Shown: piece after piece, positions 18,336 to 29,715 of the stretch
How positions within the stretch are numbered: position 1 is the stretch's first letter
Layout of the letters: every line of letters begins with the position of its first letter
Origin: Acidimicrobiaceae bacterium
GTDB taxonomy: Bacteria; Actinomycetota; Acidimicrobiia; Acidimicrobiales; MedAcidi-G1
Direction of reading: 5' to 3'
NCBI GenBank assembly: GCA_002687745.1
Contig: NZBE01000003.1
Span: forward strand, 66,230 to 130,229
Length of the DNA stretch: 64,000 nt
Notes under the pieces: generated by a model
What the model saw: only the letters and a program-made list of their open reading frames with translations
Database searches by the model: none
Told to the model about the DNA's origin: nothing
Translations under genes and position numbers: made by a program

Positions 18336-18626
18336 TCAGATGTCCATTACCTCGACCACGTCAAGGTTCCTGAACGTGACACCGCCGGTCGACTCCTCGA
18401 TCTTCGCAGCCTCGTCCTGTGTCGTCTCGTGCTCGCTGTTGGCCATGGCCTCCTCGTAGGAGTCGAACTCGACGATCTGGACTATCAGGCCCGGGTCGTC
18501 CCGGTCGACACAGACCGTGCCTCGCCGGGCAGTCGTCTGGTCGCCCATCAGGTCCTTGAAACGTTGAAGCTCGGCAACCGCCTCCTCAGCGGTGGATCTG
18601 AACTCCATCAACTGGTAGAAGCGCAT
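18336..18626 (-). CDS. Small protein, possible ABM-like ferredoxin fold
   Basis: A 96-residue soluble protein starting MRFYQLMEFRS. The pattern of a short first strand, a helix (TAEEAVAELQRFKDLMG), two strands around DDPGLIVQIVEFDSYEEAMANSE and a final strand fits the dimeric alpha-beta barrel of antibiotic-biosynthesis-monooxygenase-like or EthD-like proteins, though I see no catalytic signature. The ATG at 18626 has a GGGGGG ribosome binding site; the longer frame to 18689 lacks one. Function unknown. Confidence 0.7.
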   Translation of the reverse strand: MRFYQLMEFRSTAEEAVAELQRFKDLMGDQTTARRGTVCVDRDDPGLIVQIVEFDSYEEAMANSEHETTQDEAAKIEESTGGVTFRNLDVVEVMDI

Positions 18627-18715
18627 CGCTAGGTCCCCCCTGTTGCCATCTGAGGGACCCGTTCCTACCACACTCTCCTGATGGCCCATTCAGTTGGGCG
18701 CTGTGTGACAGATTC

Positions 18716-19507
18716 TCAGGTGATCTGACGGAGGGTCTCGGCCAGGTCTCCAGCCCGGGCACTCAGGTCGTCGTGTTCCACACCGCCGTCGGCAAGTAGG
18801 CCTGCCAACTCCGCAGAGCGCTCCCCAAGTGAGTTCCACAGGGCCGGGTCAATACCGAACGGAGGTCGGTGGCCGGCCAGGACCGGCGCAAGGTCGACCA
18901 GGTTCTCGACACCGGAGTTGTCACGGGAGTCGCGCCGGAGCCGGTCGCAGGCGACGAACAGGTCTGTCAGCAGGCTGTTGGCGTCGAGACCCTCCAACTC
19001 GGGGCGGTCATCGGCAGCCCCCTGGAAGGCGTCGATGGCGGCCTCGACCGTGTCCTCGTCGGCAGCCATCACCACCAGGTCACCCTGGGCATCGAACTCG
19101 TGGGCCACCGCCAGCCTGCCAAGCAGTTCGCTGAACGCCGTCTGCTCGTCGGCGCCCCACTCCGACATCTCATATGCCAACTGCTCGCCATCGGGATCCA
19201 ACTTGGGCAGACCCGTCGACTCGGCCTCCTCGACCGCCAGGTCAACGGCAGCCTCATCGACCTCGGACACGACGAGCGTCGCACCCTGCCACGTGTGGGC
19301 AATGCCCGAAACGGTCAGCAACTGGTCGAGGATGCGTCGGCTCTCACCAGCCCACTCGTGGAGTTCGTATGCCAACTGATCCTGAAGTGTCGGCCCAGCC
19401 TCGCCCGACGGAACCTCATCGACCAATTCGACCCCACACTCGACGCAGTCGGACACGCCATCGGCATACTCGATCCCGCACTGGAAGCACCATCTCACGG
19501 GCGTCAT
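18716..19507 (-). CDS. Zinc-ribbon protein with a duplicated domain, function unknown
   Basis: A 263-residue soluble, acidic protein. Cys7, Cys10, Cys21 and Cys24 form a zinc ribbon (CFQC ... CVEC). Two copies of a 53-54-residue unit follow, at 44-96 and 109-162; both open with QLAYE-x-x-EW and end in a strand-helix of the type [20 protein letters not shown]. The last 90 residues are helical, with many leucines. I do not recognise the family. The duplicated unit could be a small alpha-beta binding module. The ATG at 19507 is divergent from glpX by about 100 bases. Confidence 0.75.
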   Translation of the reverse strand: MTPVRWCFQCGIEYADGVSDCVECGVELVDEVPSGEAGPTLQDQLAYELHEWAGESRRILDQLLTVSGIAHTWQGATLVVSEVDEAAVDLAVEEAESTGLPKLDPDGEQLAYEMSEWGADEQTAFSELLGRLAVAHEFDAQGDLVVMAADEDTVEAAIDAFQGAADDRPELEGLDANSLLTDLFVACDRLRRDSRDNSGVENLVDLAPVLAGHRPPFGIDPALWNSLGERSAELAGLLADGGVEHDDLSARAGDLAETLRQIT

Positions 19508-19596
19508 CCTGACACCTGCAGGCCTCTACCGAAACCACCCCCTCACACAATTCGACCAGCTGACCCCAGACGGCCCGCATAGCGCTGCCCGGCCGC

Positions 19597-19602
19597 TAAC
19601 GT
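19597..19602 (+). promoter_or_regulatory. -10 element of glpX
   Basis: TAACGT eight bases before the ATG at 19611. Confidence 0.5.
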
Positions 19603-19610
19603 CGAAAGCC

Positions 19611-20600
19611 ATGACCGAACAGCCCATGGCCCCAGACCGCAACCTGGCACTCGAGTTGGTGAGGGTCACCGAGGCAGCGGCCCTGGCAGCCTCACGCTGG
19701 ATGGGCCGCGGCGACAAGGAAGGCGCCGACGGGGCCGCTGTCGACGCAATGCGGCACGTCCTCAACTCGGTCAGCATGGACGGCATCGTCATCATCGGCG
19801 AAGGCGAAAAGGACGAAGCGCCGATGCTCTACAACGGCGAGACGCTCGGCAACGGCAGACCACCCACAACCGACATAGCCGTAGACCCGATCGACGGGAC
19901 CACCCTCACCTCGCTGGGTCGCGCCAACGCCATCGCCGTAATCGCCGCCAGCGAACGCAACACCATGTTCGATCCGGGACCATGCGTCTATATGGAAAAG
20001 ATCGCCGTCGGCCCAACCTGCGCCGACGCCATCGACATCACCAGAACACCGACACAGAACCTGAAGTCGATCGCCGAGGCCAAGGGCGAACAGGTCAGAG
20101 ACCTGACCGCCGTCATCCTCGACCGCGACCGGCACTCAGAACTGATAGCCGAGGTGCGCGAGGCCGGAGCCCGGATACGCCTCATCCCCGACGGCGACGT
20201 CGCCGGCGCAATCTCGGCGGGCTGGTCAGGCGCCGGGGCAGACGTGCTGTTCGGCATCGGAGGCACACCCGAGGGGGTCATCGCCGCAGCCGCCCTCAAG
20301 TGCCTGGGTGGCGCACTCCAGGGCAGGCTCTGGCCACGCAACGAAGCCGAACGCACCGCCGCAGTCGAACAGGGCTACAACCTCGACCAGGTGCTGCACA
20401 CCGACGACCTGATCTCAGGCGACAACTGCTTCTTCGCAGCCACCGGAATCACCGACGGCGACCTCCTCAAGGGCGTCCAGTACACGACCGGTGCGGCACA
20501 CACCCAGTCGATCGTCATGAGGTCCATGTCGGGCACCGTGCGCGTCGTCGATGCGCACCACAAGCTCGACAAGCTCGAGGAGTACTCCTTCGGCTACTGA
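19611..20600 (+). CDS. glpX: Class II fructose-1,6-bisphosphatase GlpX
   Basis: Hydrolyses fructose 1,6-bisphosphate to fructose 6-phosphate, the committed step of gluconeogenesis. The 329-residue length and motifs match the class II family: [17 protein letters not shown], the acidic metal site in [12 protein letters not shown], the DPIDGTTLT loop (Lys/Glu variants are usual here), and [22 protein letters not shown]. Actinobacteria commonly have GlpX as their only such enzyme, which fits a lipid-using organism that must make sugars from acetyl-CoA and propionyl-CoA. It is monocistronic, with a TAACGT box eight bases upstream, and convergent with atpC. Confidence 0.95.
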   Translation: MTEQPMAPDRNLALELVRVTEAAALAASRWMGRGDKEGADGAAVDAMRHVLNSVSMDGIVIIGEGEKDEAPMLYNGETLGNGRPPTTDIAVDPIDGTTLTSLGRANAIAVIAASERNTMFDPGPCVYMEKIAVGPTCADAIDITRTPTQNLKSIAEAKGEQVRDLTAVILDRDRHSELIAEVREAGARIRLIPDGDVAGAISAGWSGAGADVLFGIGGTPEGVIAAAALKCLGGALQGRLWPRNEAERTAAVEQGYNLDQVLHTDDLISGDNCFFAATGITDGDLLKGVQYTTGAAHTQSIVMRSMSGTVRVVDAHHKLDKLEEYSFGY

Positions 20601-20671
20601 GCGGTCTCGTTGCTACCCGCGTCTCCACCGTCTACTGGCAGCCCGCGCTGGGGGTCATCGCCGAGCTCCGG

Positions 20672-21070
20672 TCAGGAGTCGGCTCCGGCGACCGTCAGGC
20701 GGACTTCGGCCCGGGCGAGGGCCTCTGCCGCCGCAGCGTCATCCCTGTCCGCTGCAAGTGCCGCCTCAGCGACCTCCCTCGCAGCGCGGGCACGGTCCAC
20801 ATCAATCTCGCCTGAGGCCTCGGACACGTCCGAGAGGATGCTCACCTTCGTTCCAGCAACCTGTACGAAGCCACGGTGCACCGCCAGGGTGTCACGACCC
20901 CCGTCGGGGTGGACAACATCGACCGACCAGACAGCCAGCACGCCGATGAACGGAACGTGGCCGGGCTGAAAGGCGATCTCGCCACCACCCACGGTGCGGG
21001 CGATGACCATCTCAGCCTCGCCGCTGTAGGCAATGCCCTCCGGGGAGACAAGCTCCACCTGGAACGTCAT
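20672..21070 (-). CDS. atpC: ATP synthase epsilon subunit
   Basis: Central-stalk subunit that couples rotor and catalytic head and can inhibit ATP hydrolysis. The 132-residue protein has the amino-terminal beta-sandwich (ELVSPEGIAYSGEAEMV, EIAFQPGHVPFIG) and a short carboxy-terminal helical pair rich in Ala (REVAEAALAADRDDAAAAEA). It is the last gene of the atp operon, eight bases after atpD. Confidence 0.95.
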   Translation of the reverse strand: MTFQVELVSPEGIAYSGEAEMVIARTVGGGEIAFQPGHVPFIGVLAVWSVDVVHPDGGRDTLAVHRGFVQVAGTKVSILSDVSEASGEIDVDRARAAREVAEAALAADRDDAAAAEALARAEVRLTVAGADS

Positions 21071-21078
21071 GGCGGGCT

Positions 21079-23498
<2,420 letters not shown>

Positions 23499-23579
23499 GG
23501 TCAGCTCCCACTGCGGTCGCAGCGCGCCCCGTCAGCGAGGCGCAGGTGCCCACGGCACGGTCGGGTCGGGCGGCCGGGA

Positions 23580-25217
23580 TCACTCGGAGTCGGCCTCGGC
23601 GTCACCGGCGGTGATGTCCTCTTCGGGGAGGGTCGTGTCGGCATCGACAATGTGGGAGCCGGTCTCCTCGGCGTCGGTGCCGGGGTGTACGGCGGTGTCG
23701 GCCTCTGAGGACTGGAACTGCTCGGCGAAAGCGGTGATTGCCGCCTCGAAGGCCTCTTCGTCGCCGATCCTGCCTGTCTCGCGGATTGCATCGAGTTGTG
23801 CAATCTCGCGGGTGCGGAACCAGTCAAGAAGCTCGGCCTCGAAGCGCTGCACGTCGACAACGGCCACATCGTCGAGGTGACCACGGGTTCCGGCCATGAT
23901 CGACACGACCTGCTCCTCGACCAGCAGCGGCGAGTTGAGGCCCTGCTTGAGGAGCTCGACCAGCCTGTAGCCACGGTCCAGCTGGGCCTGCGACACGGCG
24001 TCCAGGTCGGAACCGAACGCGGCGAACGCCTCAAGCTCCCTGAATTGCTGGAGGTCGGACTTGAGCGTGCCGACAGCGGTCTTCATTGCCTTTACCTGGG
24101 CGGCTGAACCGACACGTGACACCGAGATGCCCACATCCACGGCCGGACGCACACCCGACTTGAACAGGTCGTCCTGGAGGAAGATCTGGCCATCGGTAAT
24201 TGAGATCACGTTGGTGGGAATGAATGCTGAAACGTCGCCGGCCTTGGTCTCGATGACCGGCAGAGCCGTCATCGACCCGGCACCAAGGTCGTCGCTGAGC
24301 TTGGCAGCCCGCTCAAGCAGGCGGCTGTGCAGGTAGAAGACGTCTCCGGGGAAGGCCTCGCGGCCCGGCGGGCGGCGCAGCAGCAGCGACATCTGGCGGT
24401 AGGCCTCGGCCTGCTTGGAGAGGTCGTCGTAGACGGCGAGGGCGTGGCCCCCGTTGTCCATCCAGTGCTGGCCCATCGCACACCCCGCATAGGGAGCCAG
24501 GTACTTGAACGGCGCCGGCTCGGATGCGGGGGCAACCACGACAACCGTGTACTCCATGGCACCGTGGGCCTCGAGGACAGCCACGTTCTGGGCGACGGTG
24601 GAGGCCTTCTGGCCGATGGCCACGTAGACGCAGTTCACGCCCTGGCCTGCCTGGTTGATGATGGTGTCGATGGCGATCGTGGTCTTGCCGGTCTTGCGGT
24701 CGCCGATGATGAGCTCGCGCTGGCCACGGCCGATCGGTATGAGCGAGTCGATGGCCTTGATACCGGTCTGCATCGGCTCGTGCACGGGCTTGCGACCCAT
24801 GATGCCCGGAGCCTGGATCTCCATGCGGCGCTGCACCGTGTTGGTCAGCGGGCCCTTGCCGTCGATCGGCTCGCCGAGGGCGTTCACGACGCGACCGAGG
24901 AGGCCGTCGCCGACGGGCAGTGACAGGATGTCACCGGTGGCACGCACGGTCTGGCCCTCTTCGATGTCGTCGACCTTGCCGAGCACCACCGCACCGATGG
25001 CTTCCTCGTCGAGGTTCAGCGCCAGGCCGAACGTGCCGCTCTCGAACTGGAGAAGCTCGTTTACGGCAGCATCGGGCAGGCCGGACACACGGGCGATTCC
25101 GTCGCCGACCTCGATCACGTGGCCGACCTGGCTCTGCTCGAGGCTGGGCTCGAAACCAGCCAGGTTCTTCTGGATCGCAGCGGCTATGTCCGCCGTGTCA
25201 ATCGTGAGTTCAGGCAT
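23580..25217 (-). CDS. atpA: ATP synthase alpha subunit
   Basis: Non-catalytic nucleotide-binding subunit of F1. The P-loop is [11 protein letters not shown], followed by [14 protein letters not shown], the conserved [21 protein letters not shown] (quoted here as [13 protein letters not shown]) and the Arg finger region ITDGQIFL ... [14 protein letters not shown]. At 545 residues it is longer than usual because of an acidic tail of about 45 residues ([19 protein letters not shown] and beyond) with no counterpart in the core family. The start ATG is 39 bases after the atpH stop. Confidence 0.98.
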   Translation of the reverse strand: MPELTIDTADIAAAIQKNLAGFEPSLEQSQVGHVIEVGDGIARVSGLPDAAVNELLQFESGTFGLALNLDEEAIGAVVLGKVDDIEEGQTVRATGDILSLPVGDGLLGRVVNALGEPIDGKGPLTNTVQRRMEIQAPGIMGRKPVHEPMQTGIKAIDSLIPIGRGQRELIIGDRKTGKTTIAIDTIINQAGQGVNCVYVAIGQKASTVAQNVAVLEAHGAMEYTVVVVAPASEPAPFKYLAPYAGCAMGQHWMDNGGHALAVYDDLSKQAEAYRQMSLLLRRPPGREAFPGDVFYLHSRLLERAAKLSDDLGAGSMTALPVIETKAGDVSAFIPTNVISITDGQIFLQDDLFKSGVRPAVDVGISVSRVGSAAQVKAMKTAVGTLKSDLQQFRELEAFAAFGSDLDAVSQAQLDRGYRLVELLKQGLNSPLLVEEQVVSIMAGTRGHLDDVAVVDVQRFEAELLDWFRTREIAQLDAIRETGRIGDEEAFEAAITAFAEQFQSSEADTAVHPGTDAEETGSHIVDADTTLPEEDITAGDAEADSE

Positions 25218-25256
25218 GTTCTCTCTCGTCTCGTGTGCGTGTATGTCTTCCGCTGC

Positions 25257-25787
25257 TCAGCGGAAGCTCTCTCGGAGCTGGTTGAGGCGGCGGCGGACGC
25301 TGCCGTCGATGATGTCGTCACCGATCTCGGTCACCGCACCGCCCAGGACGGACGGATCGATGACCACCTTCACCTCGACCTCCCTGCCGGTTGAGGTGTG
25401 GATAGCAGCCTCGAGGCGGCTGCGCTGGTCGGCGCTCAGGTCGATTGCCGAACGGACCGTGGCTACCGCCCTGTTGCGGGATGCGGCACCGCGCTCGACG
25501 ACGGCCGCGACGATTGCCGGCAGGTCGGCGGCGCGGCCGGCTGCTACAACCATCGACACCAGCGCCGACGTCGTGGCCGAAGCCCTTCCGTCGAGCAGGT
25601 CCTCGACGACCTGCTGACGGCGTGCGGCCGGAACCGCCCCGTCGGCGAGGGTCGCCCGCAGGTCGTCGTTTGAACCAAGCGCCTGGGAGAACTGGAACAG
25701 CTCGTCCTCGACAGTGGCCAGGTTGCCCTCGGCCACCGCAACGGCGAAAAGGGCGTCTGCGTAGGCGTCAACCCGAGGATCAGCCAT
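25257..25787 (-). CDS. atpH: ATP synthase delta subunit
   Basis: Sits on top of F1 and holds the peripheral stalk (OSCP homologue). The 176-residue length is standard. The conserved features are the amino-terminal helical domain starting VDAYADALFAVAVAEGN and the carboxy-terminal DPSVLGGAVTEIGDDIIDGS block (IDPSVLGG...GDDIIDGSV), which is the family signature. Its start overlaps the end of atpF by eight bases. Confidence 0.95.
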   Translation of the reverse strand: MADPRVDAYADALFAVAVAEGNLATVEDELFQFSQALGSNDDLRATLADGAVPAARRQQVVEDLLDGRASATTSALVSMVVAAGRAADLPAIVAAVVERGAASRNRAVATVRSAIDLSADQRSRLEAAIHTSTGREVEVKVVIDPSVLGGAVTEIGDDIIDGSVRRRLNQLRESFR

Positions 25788-26490
25788 TGCTCCCGGCCAC
25801 CTCGTCGATGTAGGCGTCGATCAGACGGCCCTGGACCTCGGCATCGAGGCTGGACTGCACAACCCGCTCGGCGGCGCCCAGGGCTATACCGGCGACCTCG
25901 GCGCGGAGGTCGGCGATGGCCTGCTGGCGTGCCGACTCGATGTCGGCTGCCGCACGCTCGCGCATGTCGGCGATGTCCGTCTCTGCACGGGCCGACAGAT
26001 CGGCCTTGAGCTGTTCGGCGGCACCACGTGCCTCGTCGATCAACCTGGAGGCCTCACCCTTGGCATCACCCAGTCGGGCCTGGTAGTCGGCTTCGACCGC
26101 CCTGGCGTCGATCTTGGCCTGCTCGGCCGCATCGAGGTCACCGGCAATGCGCTCTGCACGTGCGTCCATGGCCCCCTTCACAGCCGGGAAACCCTTCTTG
26201 GCCATGAAGAAGAACAGGAGACCGAAGGACAGGCCCCCCCAGATGATCTCGTTGGTCTCGGGGAGGATGGGGTTCGGGGCCTCGAAGCACTTCTCGAGGT
26301 CGTCCTGGACCCCTTCGTCATGCAACGTGTGCTCAAGGTCGCCGTGGTTCTCCTCAACGGCCTCTGCGAGGTGCTCGGCCATACAGCCGCCGACGCTCTC
26401 GCCGGATGCTCCGGCGGGGCCGGCCAGGGCAACGAGGCCCAGCACGGCGATCAGCGGTGCCGCTGCCAGGCGGTTCCGTCGTTGGCTCAT
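25780..26490 (-). CDS. atpF: ATP synthase b subunit with an amino-terminal signal peptide and extracytoplasmic extension
   Basis: Peripheral-stalk subunit. From about residue 84 it is a normal b subunit: one membrane helix (IIWGGLSFGLLFFFMAKKG), then about 130 residues of charged coiled coil ending AALGAAERVV-like (GIALGAAERVVQSSLD). Before that lies an unusual extension: a signal-peptide-like segment (1-29, RRNRLAAAPLIAVLGLVAL then AGPAGASG), and about 50 acidic residues with two cysteines (GGCMAEHL and EKCFEAPN), which would lie outside the membrane. The total of 236 residues exceeds the usual 150-190. It overlaps atpH by eight bases. Confidence 0.95.
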   Translation of the reverse strand: MSQRRNRLAAAPLIAVLGLVALAGPAGASGESVGGCMAEHLAEAVEENHGDLEHTLHDEGVQDDLEKCFEAPNPILPETNEIIWGGLSFGLLFFFMAKKGFPAVKGAMDARAERIAGDLDAAEQAKIDARAVEADYQARLGDAKGEASRLIDEARGAAEQLKADLSARAETDIADMRERAAADIESARQQAIADLRAEVAGIALGAAERVVQSSLDAEVQGRLIDAYIDEVAGSNG

Positions 26491-26552
26491 GGGTTCAACT
26501 CTCTCTCGGTCGATGGTGTCAGCTGGTCGTCTGTTCCGAATCCGCCAACTGC

Positions 26553-26864
<312 letters not shown>

Positions 26865-26904
26865 TTATTGAACTTGCGGGTAGAGCCTGAAGGCCAACTG
26901 TGGA

Positions 26905-27672
26905 TCAGTGGGCGGGATGCATTGAGCCGCCGATGTAGACGGCGGTGAGGATCGTGAAGATGAAGGCCTGCAGGACCGAGACCAGGATTTCGAACCCGGT
27001 CATGAGGACGAGCATCGCGAAGGGTCCGACGGCTCCGATGTAGGTGGAGCTCCACAGGACCTGTGTGAGCACGGCGAAGGTGACGAGCAGCAGGTGGCCT
27101 GCGACCATGTTCGCCCAGAGCCGGATTGCCAGCGAAAAGGGCCTCACCACGAACGTGGAGACCAGTTCGATGGGGGTGACGATCAGGTACAGCGCGACGG
27201 GCACGCCGGGAGGGAACAGCGAGTTCTTGAGGTAGCCCCCCAGGCCCTGGGACCTGACACCGACGAAGTTGTAGATGACCCAGACCACGATCGCCAGAGT
27301 TATCGGCACGGCCATGCGGCTGTTCGCCGGGAACTGGATGCCGGGGATCACCTCGAAGATGTTCGAGAACATGATGAAGAAGAACATCGTGGTGAGGAAC
27401 GGCATGAACTTGCGGCCGTCGGGGCCGATCGTCTGCATCACGATCGAGTCCTCGATGAAGTCGATCCCGGTCTCGGCTACGTGCTGGACTCCGGTTGGCA
27501 CCATGGAGGCTCTGGGCCTTCCCGCCAGGATGAAGATGACGCCGGTTATGGCTACGGCCGCCAGATAGACGAGGACCGTCTTGTTGACGGCGTATGCCGT
27601 TCCGGAGAACAGCATGTCGGGCCACTCGAAGAGATGGCTGACAGGCGGGAATTCGAGCGCTAGCACGTTCAC
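26905..27672 (-). CDS. atpB: ATP synthase a subunit
   Basis: Membrane stator that contains the proton half-channels. The 255-residue protein has about six helices. The essential arginine lies in SLAIRLWANMVAGH, and the last helix carries the Gln in VLQAFIFTILTAVYIGG. I place the start at the GTG (27672) that forms a GTGA overlap with the stop of the preceding gene; the longer frame runs backward through that gene. A 94-base gap with a ribosome binding site separates it from atpE. Confidence 0.96.
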   Translation of the reverse strand: MNVLALEFPPVSHLFEWPDMLFSGTAYAVNKTVLVYLAAVAITGVIFILAGRPRASMVPTGVQHVAETGIDFIEDSIVMQTIGPDGRKFMPFLTTMFFFIMFSNIFEVIPGIQFPANSRMAVPITLAIVVWVIYNFVGVRSQGLGGYLKNSLFPPGVPVALYLIVTPIELVSTFVVRPFSLAIRLWANMVAGHLLLVTFAVLTQVLWSSTYIGAVGPFAMLVLMTGFEILVSVLQAFIFTILTAVYIGGSMHPAH

Positions 27673-28145
27673 TTGGCGTGGTTCTCCTCGGGAGTGACCT
27701 GTTGGACTGGTTGGGGCGCAAGGCCGGGGAAGGCCAGCGACGCAGAGACGTGCCTGGTCTCCCACACAAGGAGGCCCAGGTGGGTGACCAGGAGGGTGAT
27801 GGCGAACGGCACGGCGGCGAACCAGTCGCCACTGCCCTTGAGCGCCACCGCGATCACGGCCAGCGCTCCGAGGCGGACGAGATAGCCGAACAGGACCGCT
27901 CCATAGAGGGCGTTCAGAGAAATGCCCACCGCACGGGTGATTATGGCGGCACCGATCAGGAAGTTGGCGACAACCAGCACGAGGGCGACTGCGGCGGAGG
28001 CGGCACCGGTGGCTCCCCAGCCGATGGCACCGATCGCCACGAATGCCGGCGCCACCCAGACGGCACGTCTGGCGAGGTCGCGGGCGATGTCACGCTCGGG
28101 GGTGACCTGTGTGTGGTCGGCCACGATTGTGGGGGTGGCGGCCAT
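27669..28145 (-). CDS. AtpI-like membrane protein of the ATP synthase operon
   Basis: A 158-residue protein with four predicted membrane helices (starting AVWVAPAFVAIGAIGW) in the position where most bacterial atp operons encode AtpI, a poorly conserved assembly factor for the c ring. Sequence similarity cannot be judged by eye, so the name rests on size, topology and place. The ATG at 28145 follows the previous stop in TGAGCATG; an in-frame ATG at 28166 is the alternative. It overlaps atpB by four bases (GTGA). Confidence 0.75.
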   Translation of the reverse strand: MAATPTIVADHTQVTPERDIARDLARRAVWVAPAFVAIGAIGWGATGAASAAVALVLVVANFLIGAAIITRAVGISLNALYGAVLFGYLVRLGALAVIAVALKGSGDWFAAVPFAITLLVTHLGLLVWETRHVSASLAFPGLAPQPVQQVTPEENHAK

Positions 28146-28147
28146 GC

Positions 28148-28408
28148 TCAGGTGCCCGCCTGCCATGCGGCGCGGCGCTCGGCTGCGGCTCGGTCCATCC
28201 GGTCGCTGTAGCTGCGGTACAGCTTCCAGGTGGCGTACCCGGCCGTTACCAGCGTGAATGAGATCGTGAAGACCGGGAAGAGGTTCAGCTGGCGATCCAC
28301 GAGCCAGCCCAGGAAGCCGAAGATCGCCGGTGTAACAGCCAACTCGAATGCCGCTGCGAGAGCATCGCCGAAGCCCTGCTCCAACTCGCGCGTTCCGACC
28401 TGTTGCAT
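28148..28408 (-). CDS. AtpZ/AtpI family subunit, first gene of the atp operon
   Basis: An 86-residue protein with two membrane helices: AFELAVTPAIFGFLGWLVD and VFTISFTLVTAGYATWKLY. The glycine/aspartate hairpin GWLVDRQLNLFP between helices is typical of AtpZ (AtpQ/AtpI-like Mg transport-associated subunit). The ATG at 28408 has a strong GGAGGG ribosome binding site that directly abuts a hairpin in the leader. A much longer frame upstream is non-coding. Confidence 0.8.
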   Translation of the reverse strand: MQQVGTRELEQGFGDALAAAFELAVTPAIFGFLGWLVDRQLNLFPVFTISFTLVTAGYATWKLYRSYSDRMDRAAAERRAAWQAGT

Positions 28409-28422
28409 CCGCAGATCCCTCC

Positions 28423-28441
28423 GACCGGAAAGCCTCCGGTC
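28423..28441 (-). promoter_or_regulatory. Hairpin in the atp operon leader adjoining the ribosome binding site
   Basis: On the minus strand the leader reads GACCGGA-GGCTT-TCCGGTC, a perfect 7-bp stem with a 5-base loop. It ends exactly one base before GGAGGG (28417-28422), the ribosome binding site of the first atp gene. It could insulate or tune translation initiation. Confidence 0.45.
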
Positions 28442-28484
28442 ACCATCGTTGCCCCCGCGACGACGGCCGTCTGGAGCGCTTGTG

Positions 28485-28513
28485 AATCTAATCACCAATG
28501 TGGGAAGCAACAA
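28485..28513 (-). promoter_or_regulatory. Promoter of the atp operon
   Basis: TTGTTG (28508-28513), 17-base spacer, TAGATT (28485-28490) on the minus strand. A start around 28478 gives a leader of about 70 bases before atpZ. Unlike most promoters here, this one has a recognisable -35, correct spacing and a true leader with ribosome binding site. Confidence 0.6.
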
Positions 28514-28547
28514 CCCGAACCCGGTGTGACGAATGCCCCACTCAACC

Positions 28548-29708
28548 TCAGGCGCCACCATCCCCATCGACCCACCCGTCCCGCACCGAACCATGCAACC
28601 TCGGGTGGAAAACCGTGAAGAGGAGAAGGCAGACGGCCGCAATGCCGATGGGCACGATGGCGTCGCCCGACCCGGTGTAGGTGGGCCACAGCACGAACCC
28701 TGACAGCAGCGCCGTCCACGCCCACAGGATCCAGACGGCGCGACGGTGGCCATGGCCCAGGCGGAGCAGCCGGTGATGGAGGTGGTCCTTGTCGGCGTGG
28801 GTCACCCGGATACCGCGGGTCGCTGCACGGCGCACGATGGCGAATGCCATGTCGAACAGGGGGACGCCCAGGATGAACAGCGGAATGAAGACCGGGGCGA
28901 AGAAGAAGAAGGCCTGACCGCTGAACACCGCGTCGGTGCTTCCCCCCACAGACATCGTCGAGGCCGCCATGAGCAGGCCCAGCAGCAGTGCTCCACCGTC
29001 ACCCATGAATATGCGTGCCGGGTGCACGTTGTAGGGGAGGAAGCCCACGCATATGCCGACCACCAGCACCGCTATCAGCGCACCCGGACTGCTCCCGGTC
29101 AGCACGCCCGCATCGCCCAGGCGGATGGCATACAGGAGGAACGTGGCGGCGGCGATGGCCACGATCCCGCCTGCCAGACCATCGAGACCGTCTATCAGGT
29201 TGACCGCGTTGGCGATGAGCACCACCCACACAACGGTCAACAGCGCCGACATGTTCGGCGAGAGGATCATCGTCTCAAGGAACGGGACGCGCAGCACGAC
29301 GAGCGACACCCCGACGAGGCTCAGGACCGCCCCGGCCACCACCATTCCGGCGACCTTGGCCGTTGCCGACAGCGGCGAGATGTCGTCGACCACCCCGACG
29401 GCGCAGATCACCGCTGCTGCCGTCAGCACGCCGAGCATTTCGGACGGTGCTGCAAACACAGGTGCGAAGTCGCCTGTCAGCCAGGCCGTGACGACGCCTA
29501 CGAACAGGCCGAACAGCATCGCCGTGCCGCCCAGCGTGGCTGTCGGTGAGTCGTGGACATTGCGGTCATCGGGTGCCACGAGAACACCGGACCGGGTGGC
29601 GAGGCGGCGTGCCACCGGTGTGGCCACAGCGGTGGCCACCGCAGCGACACCACCGACCACGGCGAAGGCGAGACCCCCGGGAAGAAGCACGGCCACCATC
29701 GCGCTCAC
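28548..29708 (-). CDS. wecA: UDP-GlcNAc:undecaprenyl/decaprenyl-phosphate GlcNAc-1-P transferase (WecA/MraY family)
   Basis: Polytopic enzyme (about eleven helices, about 386 residues) that moves GlcNAc-1-phosphate onto polyprenyl phosphate to begin surface polysaccharide or arabinogalactan-type linker synthesis. The conserved acidic motifs are present: VGVVDDISPLS, NAVNLIDGLDGLAGG and ARIFMGDGGALLLG, plus the family histidine motif HADKDHLHHRLLRLG. The position between glyA and the atp operon is also seen in mycobacteria and Streptomyces. The start is uncertain: GTG at 29708 or ATG at 29699, both just after the glyA stop, so the gene is co-transcribed with glyA. Confidence 0.9.
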   Translation of the reverse strand: MSAMVAVLLPGGLAFAVVGGVAAVATAVATPVARRLATRSGVLVAPDDRNVHDSPTATLGGTAMLFGLFVGVVTAWLTGDFAPVFAAPSEMLGVLTAAAVICAVGVVDDISPLSATAKVAGMVVAGAVLSLVGVSLVVLRVPFLETMILSPNMSALLTVVWVVLIANAVNLIDGLDGLAGGIVAIAAATFLLYAIRLGDAGVLTGSSPGALIAVLVVGICVGFLPYNVHPARIFMGDGGALLLGLLMAASTMSVGGSTDAVFSGQAFFFFAPVFIPLFILGVPLFDMAFAIVRRAATRGIRVTHADKDHLHHRLLRLGHGHRRAVWILWAWTALLSGFVLWPTYTGSGDAIVPIGIAAVCLLLFTVFHPRLHGSVRDGWVDGDGGA

Positions 29709-29715
29709 CGGTTCA

